From contig CAJJDP010000122.1 in NCBI GenBank assembly GCA_905182995.1, positions 118,589-182,588 on the forward strand: DNA of 64,000 nt, written 5' to 3'. Both the position numbers and the translations under genes were made by a program. Within the stretch, counting starts at the first letter, position 1, and each line of letters opens with the position of its first letter. The notes beneath the pieces are model-generated. The model was not told the origin of the DNA, did not search any database, and saw nothing but the letters and a program-made list of their open reading frames with translations. Source of the DNA: Paramecium octaurelia. Lineage: Eukaryota; Ciliophora; Oligohymenophorea; Peniculida; Parameciidae. Of the stretch, positions 12,401-24,100 are shown one piece after another.

Positions 12401-15400
12401 GTTTCCAAATACTCACTTAAAGATTTCTAAATCTAATCCAAAGCCTTATTATCCTAATCGAATTCATTCTTCATCTTATCACTTTCTACTCCGTCCCAAA
12501 GATTGGGCTCCTTGCTGAATTGTTCCATTACTTATTTCCAATGACTATCCACCTTCTAGAATTTTAAGGTTTCCTATGGCATTTTCTTCTTGATGTCATC
12601 TGATGTAAAAATAGGTTCCAAATACATCCACCCTCTTTAGCACTTTATCCAACCATCAAGAGTATCTTAAATTAACACTATCTTTTATTCCAAAGCTTAT
12701 GCTTTATGGAGGACAGCTTTGATTTAAGGTTGTGCCTTCAACATCAATAGAATGTTGAATTAATCATCAAAGCATTAAACTACTTCTTCTAAAGATTTCA
12801 ATACAAAGGTTCCTGTCTTTTTGTACGGAATCATTTCTACTTTTTAATCCTTAAGCTTCTCTTGAATCGAATTGAGATTCTTCTCTATTTACCATTACTT
12901 CTCAGCCCTCCTTGAAACTTCTTCGATATCACTCCTAAAATTCATAAGGCCGTGAGAAACCAAGGCATCCAATGATAAATCGTCATTTGTCTCTTGATCA
13001 ACAATTCCAACAATCTTCCATATATCCTTCCACATATTCAACTTAGTTTTCATTGCCTCTGTGGTCAGTAATTCAATCAACCACAACCTCTCTTTGAACT
13101 CATCGATTTGACCTTTCAACTTACGTGCCACTTCTACGGCTGTGTCATCTTGTGCATCAGAGAAAGCCTTAATAAGTAAATTGGCATTCCTTTAGTTGGT
13201 TCTCACTTTGTTTTCAATTTCAGTGAAATTAAGCTTTAAGAATGAACCTGTACACCAATCGCTTCTATCATACTCAAATTCAATAGCATTAGTCCACAAA
13301 TTGAAGTAAATAGTGAAATCCTTAATCAATTAATTTAAATCCTCATAAACTGATGGTTACTGCTTAAACAGTATTTCTCTCTCATTAAATGATTCTACTT
13401 TCTTTTAGGCATTTTAGAACCGATCATTGAGTGATACGACATCGTTTGCAAAGTCTTTTACTCTTGAATAGTCATCAAACTTCTGGACAGTTAAGAATAA
13501 TTCTGTCAATTCCTTCAATTCTCCTTGGAACTTGTCCTTTTCATTATCCAAATTTTCCATAAACTTTTATTCTTATAGATTAGCCTTTCTTTGACCTTCA
13601 ATCACGTGATTTTTAATTTCAGGGGGAAAACTGTATAAATTCCAAAACTCATAGAGGTTTTTATCTTCAAAATTATGACTCATATCTTCAAACATGGTCA
13701 AATAATCATAGATACAATCCACCTCCTATTTCTTCTTTGCCAAATTCACTTCGTGTTCTGCTATATAAGATTTCAATTCAACTAATTCAGCCTCATTTTT
13801 AGGTTGCTTTGTAATTCTATCACTCATATCACTATACTCCTAACTCAATCGACTAATATTGTCAGTCACAATATCCGAACACTGCTTCAAAATGGATGTG
13901 ATAAATTCATTGGCTTTGGATATCAAATTTTCTTTGGCAATCCTAGTTTTAATCTAAAAAAATTATTCATTCTTTTCATCCAAACACAATCTTTGTATTT
14001 AAAATTTAGCATTAATAAAATCAGATAACTTTTTTTATATTTCATCCTTATCCAATGAAGTTATGATAGGTTTTTTCGATACATCTCCAAATAAACTTTT
14101 GAGAACACTTTGAACAGACTTTTCTAATAAGAAACTAAATTCTCTGAATTTTTATAGCATTTAATTAGGTTTCTAATAGCCGATCTCCAGATATTCTTAA
14201 ACCTTGTCCTTAGCCCATTTAATCCACATCTGATCCTTGTCATTTTCAATCTCGTAAGCTCTCAATCGTCCCTTAACCTCTTTTTTCTAATCAATATCCA
14301 CCAATGGAACCAAATCTTTTTCGAGTCTATTAAACGAATTCACAGATTCCAATAAAAGCTCTATTGGCTTTAGCAAGCCCTGTTAGATTGCAGAGAAATT
14401 AGGAGAAAAGTAAATGGCACTATTGGGATCCTCATCCATCATCATCAAAGGAGTATCGTCCTACTTATTTTTTTTGTCATTCTTCTTTTTCTTGAAATTG
14501 AGATTGACTTCTAGATTTAAAATCAATAGAGGATAATCATTAATTTTCCATTACTCCCCCTCTTTTGGAGTAGTGAACTTTTTTAGAAAATCAATCCATG
14601 ATTAGCAAGTCTGTCGAACTACATTCTCTCTAATATAATTGGTAAACATATAGTCGATTCGAATAAGCAATTTTTACAATTCACTATCCAAATAGTCTTC
14701 GGTTTCAGTTTAATAGAATCGGTATTTCTCTCTTAATTTATCTTGAATATCTCCAACAATAGTGCTACGCCATTGCACCTATAGAGTTTATCTTCCTTAG
14801 ATATTATGCTATTTTTGCTAGCTTTCGAAATTAGACAAAGCCATTGGTAACGATTAATGATTAAGCAATACATTAAGGAGTGGGAAATTCTAATATAATT
14901 AGGATCTGGCTGTTAATGCATTCAATGTGTTAACGACTACAGTGAATTTGGAATAGTGTAATTGCGAGATGTTTTATCTGACTGCAACAAAGGCCCAATT
15001 GTCTTGAACCTTCACTTGCTTTGATGTCTATTAGCCCAAGGATTCGAAGCTCAAAATTTTAGTGTCACTTGCGAACTATTTAGTTAAACCATAATAAGGC
15101 CTTTTGGTTTATTCAAATCTGTTCTTGATTCTTAATTGAATCCACTTGATATCATTCTTATTGACTTCCATATCCTTAAGAATTGAACATTTCTTCATGA
15201 GCATGATGTATTCTTTTTGAACTTGCTTCACTAAGTCTTTTTTAAGCAACTCAAGATTTTGCATTTGTTTCCTTCTGATTTCTGGATCTGTGATCATCTA
15301 CTTCAATTCATCTTTGAGATTCTGAATCTGTGGAAACCCAGGAGCTATTTTGCTAGGATCTTCTTTGATTATGTATGGCAAATCTCTAAAAACAGTGTAT

Positions 15401-16428
15401 TCTTCGATCTTCTTCTGCATTTCAAGAGATAAAATTGATGTCATTGTATCAGGCAAAGAGTCCACATATTTAAGGAATCTCAATTCATCATCAGCATTCT
15501 TTTATCTTTATTTGCACAATTCAACTCTTTGTTCAAATTTGACAGGATCTTCTTAATTAAATTATAATGACAATCTGCCTATTCGTTTGATCTTGCTTGA
15601 TCTCAATATTTTGACTTCGAATTTACCATTCTCGAAGCCTAACACCTCAACATCTGTCCAAATGTACTTGTCTGAATGATCAAACATTGGACATTTAGCA
15701 TGTGGAGGATTGCTGTTTTTACATATTTCTACCCATTCTTATGGAGTTCTCTCCTCATCCCAACAATCATATTCTTTAAGTTTTTTATTGGTCATTCTGC
15801 CTCCATAAGAAAAGTTTTTATTTTTTGGGATGTCTTCTGGTTATGAGTCATTGTCATCTAAATTTATTGAATTACTTAATTACACATCTGAAACTCTGTA
15901 AACTCTTCTCCAAGTGTTCCTCTTACTTCGACATCAAAATTGATTCCTGAATTTATAAACTTGGGAACAAAATTCGATCGTTTAGAATTGAAATCTGGTT
16001 TCAAATCAAAGTCAAACTTCAAACTCTAAGCAGGAGATGCAAATTAAATTTGAGAGTTGTTCTTCGTCTACATTTACATGAATGGCACTTGACTCTTAAC
16101 CTGTCTTGAACGTATGTACACCTGTTAAATTAATTATCAATAATACTTTCTTTTTTATAGCCACTTGTGAATGAGTTAGCGAATTGTCCATTATTAATGA
16201 ATTATCACGATCATTCAAGAGGTTCATTACAAATTTCCTTAAATATATATGTTACTCCAAATACCTCGGATCTTGACTGTCAGTTTCCATTTTTATTCTT
16301 TCCTCCACTGCTCGATGTTCCTTTAGAGCTGACTCAAAATCGATCGACGGCTTGTTAATTTTTTAAATTGGACCTGTCATATAATTTTTATATCATGTAC
16401 CTAAAGTCCTTTTGCCCTTCGAATTCAT
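3459..16428 (-). CDS. Single-headed axonemal inner-arm dynein heavy chain (DNAH1/3/7/12 group)
   Basis: Ciliary motor ATPase of about 4.1-4.2 thousand residues, the usual family length. Read from the minus strand: tail (16.4-12 kb); AAA1 P-loop GPAGTGKT near 11.57 kb with [11 protein letters not shown]2 loop GQAFAGKSK near 10.7 kb; AAA3 GPTGTGKT near 9.65 kb; AAA4 GVGGSGRKS near 8.56 kb; coiled-coil stalk about 7.8-7.0 kb; AAA5/6 and C-terminal domain ending [12 protein letters not shown] near 3.56 kb. TGA stop is at 3459-3461. Many short introns, for example 3627-3651, 15858-15883, 16122-16146 and 16374-16400. The first two coding introns join an N-terminal exon beginning [10 protein letters not shown] at 16428; otherwise the gene would begin at the internal ATG 16079, directly after an in-frame TGA. 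AAA2 lacks a canonical Walker A glycine pattern, which is common in this group. Subtype not decided. Confidence 0.92.
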
Positions 16429-16794
16429 TTCCGATATTTAATTTAAATAAATAATATAATATTGTGCAGATACACTAATTTAAATGATAATTCCAATGCA
16501 CCCTCTCTCGATCCTGAGAATGTACGACTACCCACATTCAGTCTATTCGCCTATCTCCTTGACATTAGACATGAATTTAAAAATTTGAATTCCATATCTA
16601 AGCGATTAAGATCAGGTATTAATTAAAAAATGCAAAAAATACTAAAAACCATTTTATTTCAATTATAAACAACAATCAAAAGGAACATCAAAAAAACCCA
16701 CATATCTCATTATTCAAAAATCAAAATTAAGTTAAAAACTGTTTGAGCCAAGCTTATATATATTAATAAAATAAAATTTTATTGAAATTATTTT
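16429..16794. other. AT-rich spacer between divergent dynein and pseudokinase genes
   Basis: About 370 bp that should carry the start regions of two divergent genes. An in-frame ATG at about 16583 on the minus strand could extend the dynein gene, but the stretch just before ATG 16428 is nearly pure A/T, like other 5' leaders here, so I treat it as non-coding. No other feature seen. Confidence 0.5.
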
Positions 16795-18886
16795 ATGGGA
16801 TAATCTACGTCCTCATAATCAAATCCTATTTCTTCTTCTTTCTTTAAAACTTTCTAAAGCCAATTCAAACCAATTGATTTAAAAAATGAATTTAAAACCG
16901 GGTAAATCTACGTCAATGATGCCAATTAAGAGATGGTTATTGAATTCCCTTATAGAGTTTTTAATCATGAATCCGACGAACCCTGGCTGAAATTCCAAAC
17001 CATGATCAAAAAAATTCAAGCCCCCTACATAATAGATTATTATGGAAGCATTGAAAAACAATCATCAGAATTTTGCTCAACTTCTACTGTTATTTCAAGC
17101 TACTTTGAATACATTCCCCAAAATTTAGAAAAGTAATTCATTTCGCTAAATTAGAGAATTAAAACATAGAAAACAACATTCGGAACGGTTTTCTGAAAAG
17201 GAATTATGGTACTTTCTCTGGTCAATTGCTAATGCTCTCTATGAGTTGAAGCAGAAGGGATACAACCATTAAGATATTAGACCAGCCACAATTTCCTTAA
17301 AATCAAATGGATAAATAAAGTTATATCCAATAGGAATAATATTTGATTAAGAAAATTCAATCAATAAATTTATCAACAATAAAACAGAAACATATCTTCC
17401 TCCTTCTCTCAAAAAACAACTGCAACAAAATTAGTAACCCAAAATTCAGTGGAATTTAATTGATTCTTATGCTTTGGGAAAAACCTTACTAGATTTGATG
17501 CAATTAAATGATTAAAAATAATTAGATGAACAACAAATTAATGAATTACAAAATTAATGTTATAATCATTACTCTATCCAATTGATTCGAATCATGGAGT
17601 CATTAATGGCAGAGTCAGTAAACTAATTAACCATAGATGATGTATATTATATCCTCAAACCATATCAAAACAAAATACTTAATTTCTAAGACTTTGTTGT
17701 TAACTATGAAGAAGTAAAATAAAATGCGCTACCTTTAACTAATACATTAAAATGTAAATCTGTTATTGAAAGTTTTTCATATCGCTACAGCCAACTTTCC
17801 AGTTTTCAGTAACATTAACGGACTTAATCAGAAATCATTTATGAAACATAATAATATTAATAAAGCCCAAGACAAATTGAAACATAATAAATCAAATAGT
17901 AAATATAATATTAATAAGCCAACAACATTGAATCTTAAAGATTCCAATAAAAATTTTATTCATAAAATAATTACATAGAACAGAATAAATTAGGAAATTA
18001 ATCCATGTTCTTATAACAAAAATCTGAATATTAATTTTAAGATCCAAATTTTCCATAATAATAATTATAAGTTACCAACTAATAGCCAAAACTCATTTAA
18101 AAATTAATGTTATAATCCTAATTAATTCCATCATCTCAATAACCAATACAACAAGATACCTTCAGTACAACCTAAATATCTCCTAACTATTAATTAGCGC
18201 AAACATATAATTAGACATCCACTTCAATTCGAAGCAATCCAAATGTTATTGTAGGCCCATCTCCTACAATTCTGAACTAACCAATAGATGCTACAAATGT
18301 ATAAACATTTTAAAAATAACAATAATCCCCACAAATCCCATTATATCCCACTACTTTATAGCCTTAGTTACCTAATATGTAAATTCCAATACAAAGATAT
18401 CCTTCTTAAGTAATAAATTTATGTATTATAAATTCTTAGAATTAAGCTAATGATTTTGTCACTCCAAAAAGAGAAGTTTAATCTAGAAGTATACCTTTAG
18501 GCGCTCCTAATTAAAATATAAATGGAGCAATATAAACTGTAGACCTCCCAACGATTCCGATTCAATAGTATAACTTAACAAATCCTCTTTTATATACACC
18601 TAATTAACCAAATAATTAAATGTAAAATATAAATGCTATGAATCTACCCCTAAATCCAATTACTTATTCATAAGTTCCTAATCCTTATTATGTTACACCA
18701 ATTTAAGATCACAACTTATCAAATTAACCTTTGAAAGTTTCAAGTTAGTTATCTTATTAACCTCAGTAACCTATGTAAATCAAATAAGATGCAAATGAGA
18801 ATTTTAAACCTTAATATAACAATTTTGATAGAATTCGAAATATTCTTAAAGACTCAGAAGATTTATTGTAATCAATAAATAAATGA
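16795..18886 (+). CDS. N-myristoylation-type pseudokinase with long Gln-rich tail
   Basis: 689 aa with one 22-bp intron (17133-17154). Starts MGQSTSS, a good N-myristoylation signal, and the ATG is the first in an open frame. The N-terminal ~300 residues follow the protein-kinase fold by eye: a small-lobe-like segment with FEYIPQNLEKEL at the hinge, an alpha-E-like helix (FLWSIANALYELKQKG), then YNHQDIRPATISL where kinases have HRDxKPxN. The catalytic loop Asn is missing and no DFG is visible (YPIGIIFD at that place), so activity is unlikely. The last ~400 residues are rich in Gln, Asn and Pro and probably disordered, ending ILKDSEDLLQSINK. The gene's 3' half (from 17717) is repeated after the N at 19060. 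Kinase ancestry is moderately supported; role unknown. Confidence 0.65.
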
Positions 18887-20403
18887 AGAATAATATTTAT
18901 TAATGAAAATCTAAGAATTTATTCATATAAATAATATACATATAAATTTACTCATGAATCATTAGGGTTTTGGACATTTACCATATCTTTTAATGTAATC
19001 ATTGTATTTTTTTTAACATTAAATTGCGGTCCATTAAAATGTGTTTAATTTGTGATCTCNAAATAAAATGCGCTACCTTTAACTAATACATTAAAATGTA
19101 AATCTGTTATTGAAAGTTTTTCATATCGCTACAGCCAACTTTCCAGTTTTCAGTAACATTAACGGACTTAATCAGAAATCATTTATGAAACATAATAATA
19201 TTAATAAAGCCCAAGACAAATTGAAACATAATAAATCAAATAGTAAATATAATATTAATAAGCCAACAACATTGAATCTTAAAGATTCCAATAAAAATTT
19301 TATTCATAAAATAATTACATAGAACAGAATAAATTAGGAAATTAATCCATGTTCTTATAACAAAAATCTGAATATTAATTTTAAGATCCAAATTTTCCAT
19401 AATAATAATTATAAGTTACCAACTAATAGCCAAAACTCATTTAAAAATTAATGTTATAATCCTAATTAATTCCATCATCTCAATAACCAATACAACAAGA
19501 TACCTTCAGTACAACCTAAATATCTCCTAACTATTAATTAGCGCAAACATATAATTAGACATCCACTTCAATTCGAAGCAATCCAAATGTTATTGTAGGC
19601 CCATCTCCTACAATTCTGAACTAACCAATAGATGCTACAAATGTATAAACATTTTAAAAATAACAATAATCCCCACAAATCCCATTATATCCCACTACTT
19701 TATAGCCTTAGTTACCTAATATGTAAATTCCAATACAAAGATATCCTTCTTAAGTAATAAATTTATGTATTATAAATTCTTAGAATTAAGCTAATGATTT
19801 TGTCACTCCAAAAAGAGAAGTTTAATCTAGAAGTATACCTTTAGGCGCTCCTAATTAAAATATAAATGGAGCAATATAAACTGTAGACCTCCCAACGATT
19901 CCGATTCAATAGTATAACTTAACAAATCCTCTTTTATATACACCTAATTAACCAAATAATTAAATGTAAAATATAAATGCTATGAATCTACCCCTAAATC
20001 CAATTACTTATTCATAAGTTCCTAATCCTTATTATGTTACACCAATTTAAGATCACAACTTATCAAATTAACCTTTGAAAGTTTCAAGTTAGTTATCTTA
20101 TTAACCTCAGTAACCTATGTAAATCAAATAAGATGCAAATGAGAATTTTAAACCTTAATATAACAATTTTGATAGAATTCGAAATATTCTTAAAGACTCA
20201 GAAGATTTATTGTAATCAATAAATAAATGAAGAATAATATTTATTAATGAAAATCTAAGAATTTATTCATATAAATAATATACATATAAATTTACTCATG
20301 AATCATTAGGGTTTTGGACATTTACCATATCTTTTAATGTAATCATTGTATTTTTTTTAACATTAAATTGCGGTCCATTAAAATGTGTTTAATTTGTGAT
20401 CTC
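17717..20403. repeat. Perfect 1343-bp direct repeat around one N: probable assembly artefact
   Basis: Bases 17717-19059 recur as 19061-20403 (offset 1344) with no difference that I could see, and the only unknown base of the window, N at 19060, lies exactly at the junction. The unit starts inside the pseudokinase gene and ends inside NOP16. Copy 1 holds a whole pseudokinase 3' half but only the last 101 bp of NOP16; copy 2 holds a headless pseudokinase tail and then complete NOP16. Collapsing the two gives one intact convergent gene pair, which is what two overlapping contigs joined by a gap would produce. A true recent tandem duplication is the alternative. Confidence 0.9.
19061..20230 (+). 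pseudogene. Second copy of the pseudokinase 3' half (repeat copy, no start)
   Basis: Identical to 17717-18886 of the pseudokinase gene: the Gln/Asn/Pro-rich tail with its TGA, without promoter, start or kinase-like domain. If the repeat is an assembly artefact this stretch does not exist as a separate locus; if it is real it is a truncated gene copy. Confidence 0.8.
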
Positions 20404-20809
20404 TTTTCATAGCTTCCCAATCTTACTTATATTTTTTAACAAGTGCTTCAACTGTCCATTCATCATCAATATTCATTCTCACTTTATTTTTCTTCTTTTC
20501 AACTTCTTCTTATGGTAATTTTGATGTTGCTTATTTTTACAATTCTTTTATTTAATCAATTGAAATTTCTTCTGCCTCAATGAATTATTATGGAGCTTAT
20601 TCCTTTTGTTTTAATTCATTAGTTATTTTTTGATTAATCTAATAACCTGTGTTCATTCCTAAGTTATTTAAGTTTTGAGTGAATGAAATATTTTTGTTCC
20701 ACCCTGGAATTTTATTTTGTTCTTTTTAAGTCTTATTTATCTTTTTATTTCTTGTAAATAAATGCTTATGAGATTTTTATGCACGTTTGACAGTTTTTCT
20801 CCTGGCCAT
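20303..20809 (-). CDS. NOP16: NOP16, 60S ribosome biogenesis factor
   Basis: 168-aa intronless protein. Nop16 family members are nucleolar factors that act in early pre-60S particles. The very basic start MARRKTVKRAQKSHKHLFTR and the C-terminal block WTVEALVKKYKQDWEAMKRD followed by HKLNTFQWTAIQCQKKYNDY match the conserved ends of the family (the Trp..Met-x-Arg-Asp-x-Lys-Leu-Asn..Gln-x-Thr signature). Length is close to the usual 170-230 aa. The TGA lies at 20303-20305. The last third of the gene falls in the repeated block, and a 101-bp fragment of its 3' end is also present at 18959-19059. Convergent with the pseudokinase gene, about 70 bp apart in the collapsed arrangement. Confidence 0.82.
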
Positions 20810-20894
20810 ACAATAAATTAATTATAAAATATTTAATTTCACTTTCTAATATAAAATATGTAGGCCTCTGAAAAATGATGGATATACATAAGTA

Positions 20895-21320
20895 TCAATC
20901 AATCCTATTCTCAGAACTCCTATCTTGGATATATTTTTTGAGAAATTTATCTTCAAATTAAATTAATTATTGCACTAACTCTAAATCTAAATTTGCTCTG
21001 CTCAAAATTGTGAAGAACTCATCTAAATATTAGGCATTCCTTCCAAATTTCCTTCTAAATAACTTAAAAACTTCATTGATCTTCTCCATCTCTTCATCTG
21101 ACTTTGTATTCCACATTTTTAAATGCAGTAAATTGTTTTTTTTCAACTCAATTTATTTTTTACTCAATATCGCAGAAGGAAGCTTGACTTGATGCATTTT
21201 ACCAATAGGAACATCAGATTTTTAAGCCTTCAAAATATTAACCTCATCCTCTGGTATAATAGGTTTCTAAACCAGTGAATTCTGATCACTTATTTATGTT
21301 ATATCACTGGAATGTGACAT
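20895..21320 (-). CDS. Small hypothetical protein (141 aa)
   Basis: Uninterrupted frame from ATG (21320) to TGA with normal ciliate codon use and many reassigned Gln codons. The second half is helical and charged (KINEVFKLFRRKFGRNAQYL, then ILSRANLDLELVQQLIQFED) and could be one compact helical domain. No signal peptide or membrane segment. It lies 85 bp upstream of NOP16 on the same strand. I do not recognise a family. Confidence 0.65.
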
Positions 21321-22385
21321 TAAAAGAAAAGTGATTATTAAATTTTAATTTTATTATTGAAAAATTGTTTAAAGAAATTAAATTAAAGCGTATCTGAATC
21401 GAGTTCTCAAAAATACACCTCCTCTCTCTTTATCAAGATTCCCCTTTAATTACATTATCCCATCTGCTGATTTTATTTATCCTCTGCTAGAATATACCAA
21501 TAACCTTACAAAAAATCGATAATCTTTCTTATTTTTTATTTAATCCGCTATTTTGATTTTCAAAATAAAAATTTTATTTTTATATAGTCCTCTAATCACA
21601 TCATCAATGAGATAATCATAGTAAAGATACTTGATTCTGTATCTAGTAATGTGATTAGAAATTTACTATTAAACTAAAACTATTAATGAAAAATCTCAAG
21701 CTCCTTTTCTAAAATCCTATGTGTTTCTTAACTACATTTATATTGATTGTTCATTGTTATTTTAATGTAATTTCTAGTCAGAATATTTATTTTTTAAAGT
21801 TTAATTTGAAAAGAATGAAATACATCTATTTCATAATCAAAAAAATACAAAACCATGCTAGGTCTTTGATTGTATTTTAAATGAACAAAAACCCTTAATT
21901 TATTCCATATAATGCGATAAACTTATTGTTAATGCATATTTATCAGATTTTCTATGATTGATTCCGTATCTGTTTCAAATTTTTAAAGGAACCAACTGCT
22001 TACACAAGTTTGCAATGTTAGTTTACATCTTATAATTAAATTCAAACTTCTTTTAGAATTCAATGTTTGCAATAATTTGTAAGACATTCTAATTTATTGA
22101 TAACCTTTATTCTGAAAAAAGTGAGTACGTTTAAAGATAACACATAAGATTTATTATTCTTTAATCTCAGAAAAACAATATAAGTGTTCAAAATACCTTT
22201 ATTTTCTTTTTGTAAGTATTTCAAATAAAAAATATAATGGGGTAAAATACCCTCTTATCTTAATAAATTTAAAACAAATAAGTTGAAGCAGAATGTGATA
22301 AAAACCAAAATCATCAATTAAGAAGAGATATTCTTTGAAAATTTAGAATAAATATGAATAAACTAATTTTGATTTTATTGTCATT
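21321..22385. other. Gene-poor AT-rich spacer with one hairpin
   Basis: About 1.07 kb with no frame that looks coding on either strand. The only structure I see is a nested inverted repeat at 21592-21658: outer arms CTAATCACAT / ATGTGATTAG and inner arms AGATAC / GTATCT around an 8-base loop. Both flanking genes are on the minus strand, so the 5' leader of the small gene at 20895 and the 3' end of the Myb gene lie here. Confidence 0.5.
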
Positions 22386-24051
22386 TCACTATTAATTAAG
22401 ATTTCTTCTTTTATTAAATGATTAAATTGGGTTCTCTTGTAATAAGTCTAGTTCTTTTTTATTGGTAAAACCATTTAATTTAGGTTTTCCTAGATAACCT
22501 AAATTCAAAAAAGGAGTAGTAGATATCTATTATGTAAATTACTATGTCTGCATAGGTGCTGCCATTTATTCGTCATGTTACTACAAATATTATTCGTTAT
22601 TCCAAAAAGGAGATTGCAACATGGAGGGCAACAAAAAAGGTGAAGCGGAACTGGCTTTGTACATATTATTTAATTTAGGTAATTGCAAGGAGGAATTCTG
22701 ATTGCATTCTCCTTCTTCAACAATTCCTGGAGATAGTTGTTTTAAGAATTGATTCTCTAAAAATTGATACCCAGGTGATGTTAAACATTATATCATCATT
22801 AAAGGTGTTGCATTTTTCAAATCTTCTTAAAGGAAATTAGAGTGTAAGTTTAAAGCAATTTTCATTTCTTCGTTATTAAAATTCATTTACTATTGTAATT
22901 GTTACAATTGCATTTGTTAGGTTTACTATTATTATTATTATTATTACTAATATTATTACTATTATTATTATTGTTATGCTTATTAAATAATTAATTAAGC
23001 TGGTTAATTAAATGATTAATGTGATAATTATTCTTCTTGTTTTATGATTTTTGGGAGATTTCTTTATTTTCTTGATTCAGCATTTTAATCTTTGTTTCTT
23101 ATTCCTTTTTTATGTCTACCTCTTTTTCCTATGATTCCTTACTTATTGGAATCCACATGAGCTTGACTAGAATTAAATTATTTAAAGTTTACTTTTTTCT
23201 TATGTATTGTTTAACCATATCAATTTCGTCACATTCATCATCTTTGCATATTTTATGAATTAGAGATTTATAACTTAAGATATAGATACATGGGATACCG
23301 ATTTTTGACTTAATTCTCTGTTCTTCCATTTAACTATTATGAAATTTAGGACCATTTCTTGCCGTTCTTTACAACGTTATTGAGTATAATCAAATCCTCC
23401 TTGAGCATCCATTGATCTCTAGGAGAATACAATGAAAATTATACTTATTCAAATCAGGGTTAAGGTAATTCATCCATCTTTCCCTTATTTGTTTGGGTGT
23501 TCGTATGTTACCTTAAAGATTTCTTTCGTATAGAGAGACTGCTATCTATGTCCAAATATGCTTATGCTTTTGGCTATGTTTAAATTGATCAAACTACTTC
23601 ATTTGAGTTTTAATGAAATCATCCTCTTCTTGAAGCCAGTTAATTGATTTCATCTGCGGGTTTATGAGGGTTATCCATCTCTGCTTTAATGAATGTCTGT
23701 CAATTTTAAGGATATTTTCGAAATTAACCCAGTCATTCTCATCCTATGATGTATTTTCTCATGATACCGGAAGAATAGTAATAAGGTTCGACTTCTCAAA
23801 ATATTTAACCAGAAACCAAATCATAAATAATTTAAAAGAGTTGTCCCATTTTCTTTTGCATCTCAATTTTTCATCTTCTAAAAAACTATAAATGAGTTTA
23901 ATATACTCAACCTCTTACAAATTTGATCAAACTTTTTATTAGATGGATAGACGAAGTCTCCTCTGATCTTAAATTATTTTCTATATTCATCCGAAATGGG
24001 AGTATTTTATCGATCTCCCAAACCGACGAAAAATGTTTAAAATTCGTTCAT
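22386..24051 (-). CDS. Myb-repeat DNA-binding protein, paralogue A
   Basis: 513 aa after removing five introns of 26, 24, 26, 25 and 23 bp; total coding length is a multiple of three. At least three Myb/SANT-like units: a divergent first one (KWDNSFKLFMIWFLVKYF), a second ending KQIRERWMNYLNPDLNKDQW, and a clear R3-type unit (WMLKEDLIILNNVVKNGKKW then NGRTENQVKNRYKSLIHK). The tryptophans and the RxxNQVKNR helix are those that contact DNA in c-Myb-type proteins. The tail contains an Asn run (22925-22975 region) and a Leu/Pro/Gln-rich stretch. The start ATG is 49 bp from the Dicer-like start on the other strand, so the two share one short promoter region. A homologous gene sits at 30963-32292. 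Target genes unknown. Confidence 0.8.
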
Positions 24052-24100
24052 AGAACTATTTATATATTATATTTTATTATTATTCGACTCGATAATATTA
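24052..24100. promoter_or_regulatory. 49-bp bidirectional start region, Myb A / Dicer-like
   Basis: Only 49 bp, almost entirely A/T with one CGACTCGA island, separate the two divergent start codons. Both transcription starts must lie within or next to it, which suggests shared regulation. No defined motif recognised. Confidence 0.55.

Noticed and set aside
19110-19322. Second short ORF identical to 17766-17978
   Set aside because: Out-of-frame shadow of the Gln-rich tail, repeated only because of the duplicated contig overlap.
22925-22975. ATT/ATA trinucleotide run as a microsatellite
   Set aside because: It lies in frame on the minus strand inside the Myb A gene and encodes an Asn-rich stretch.
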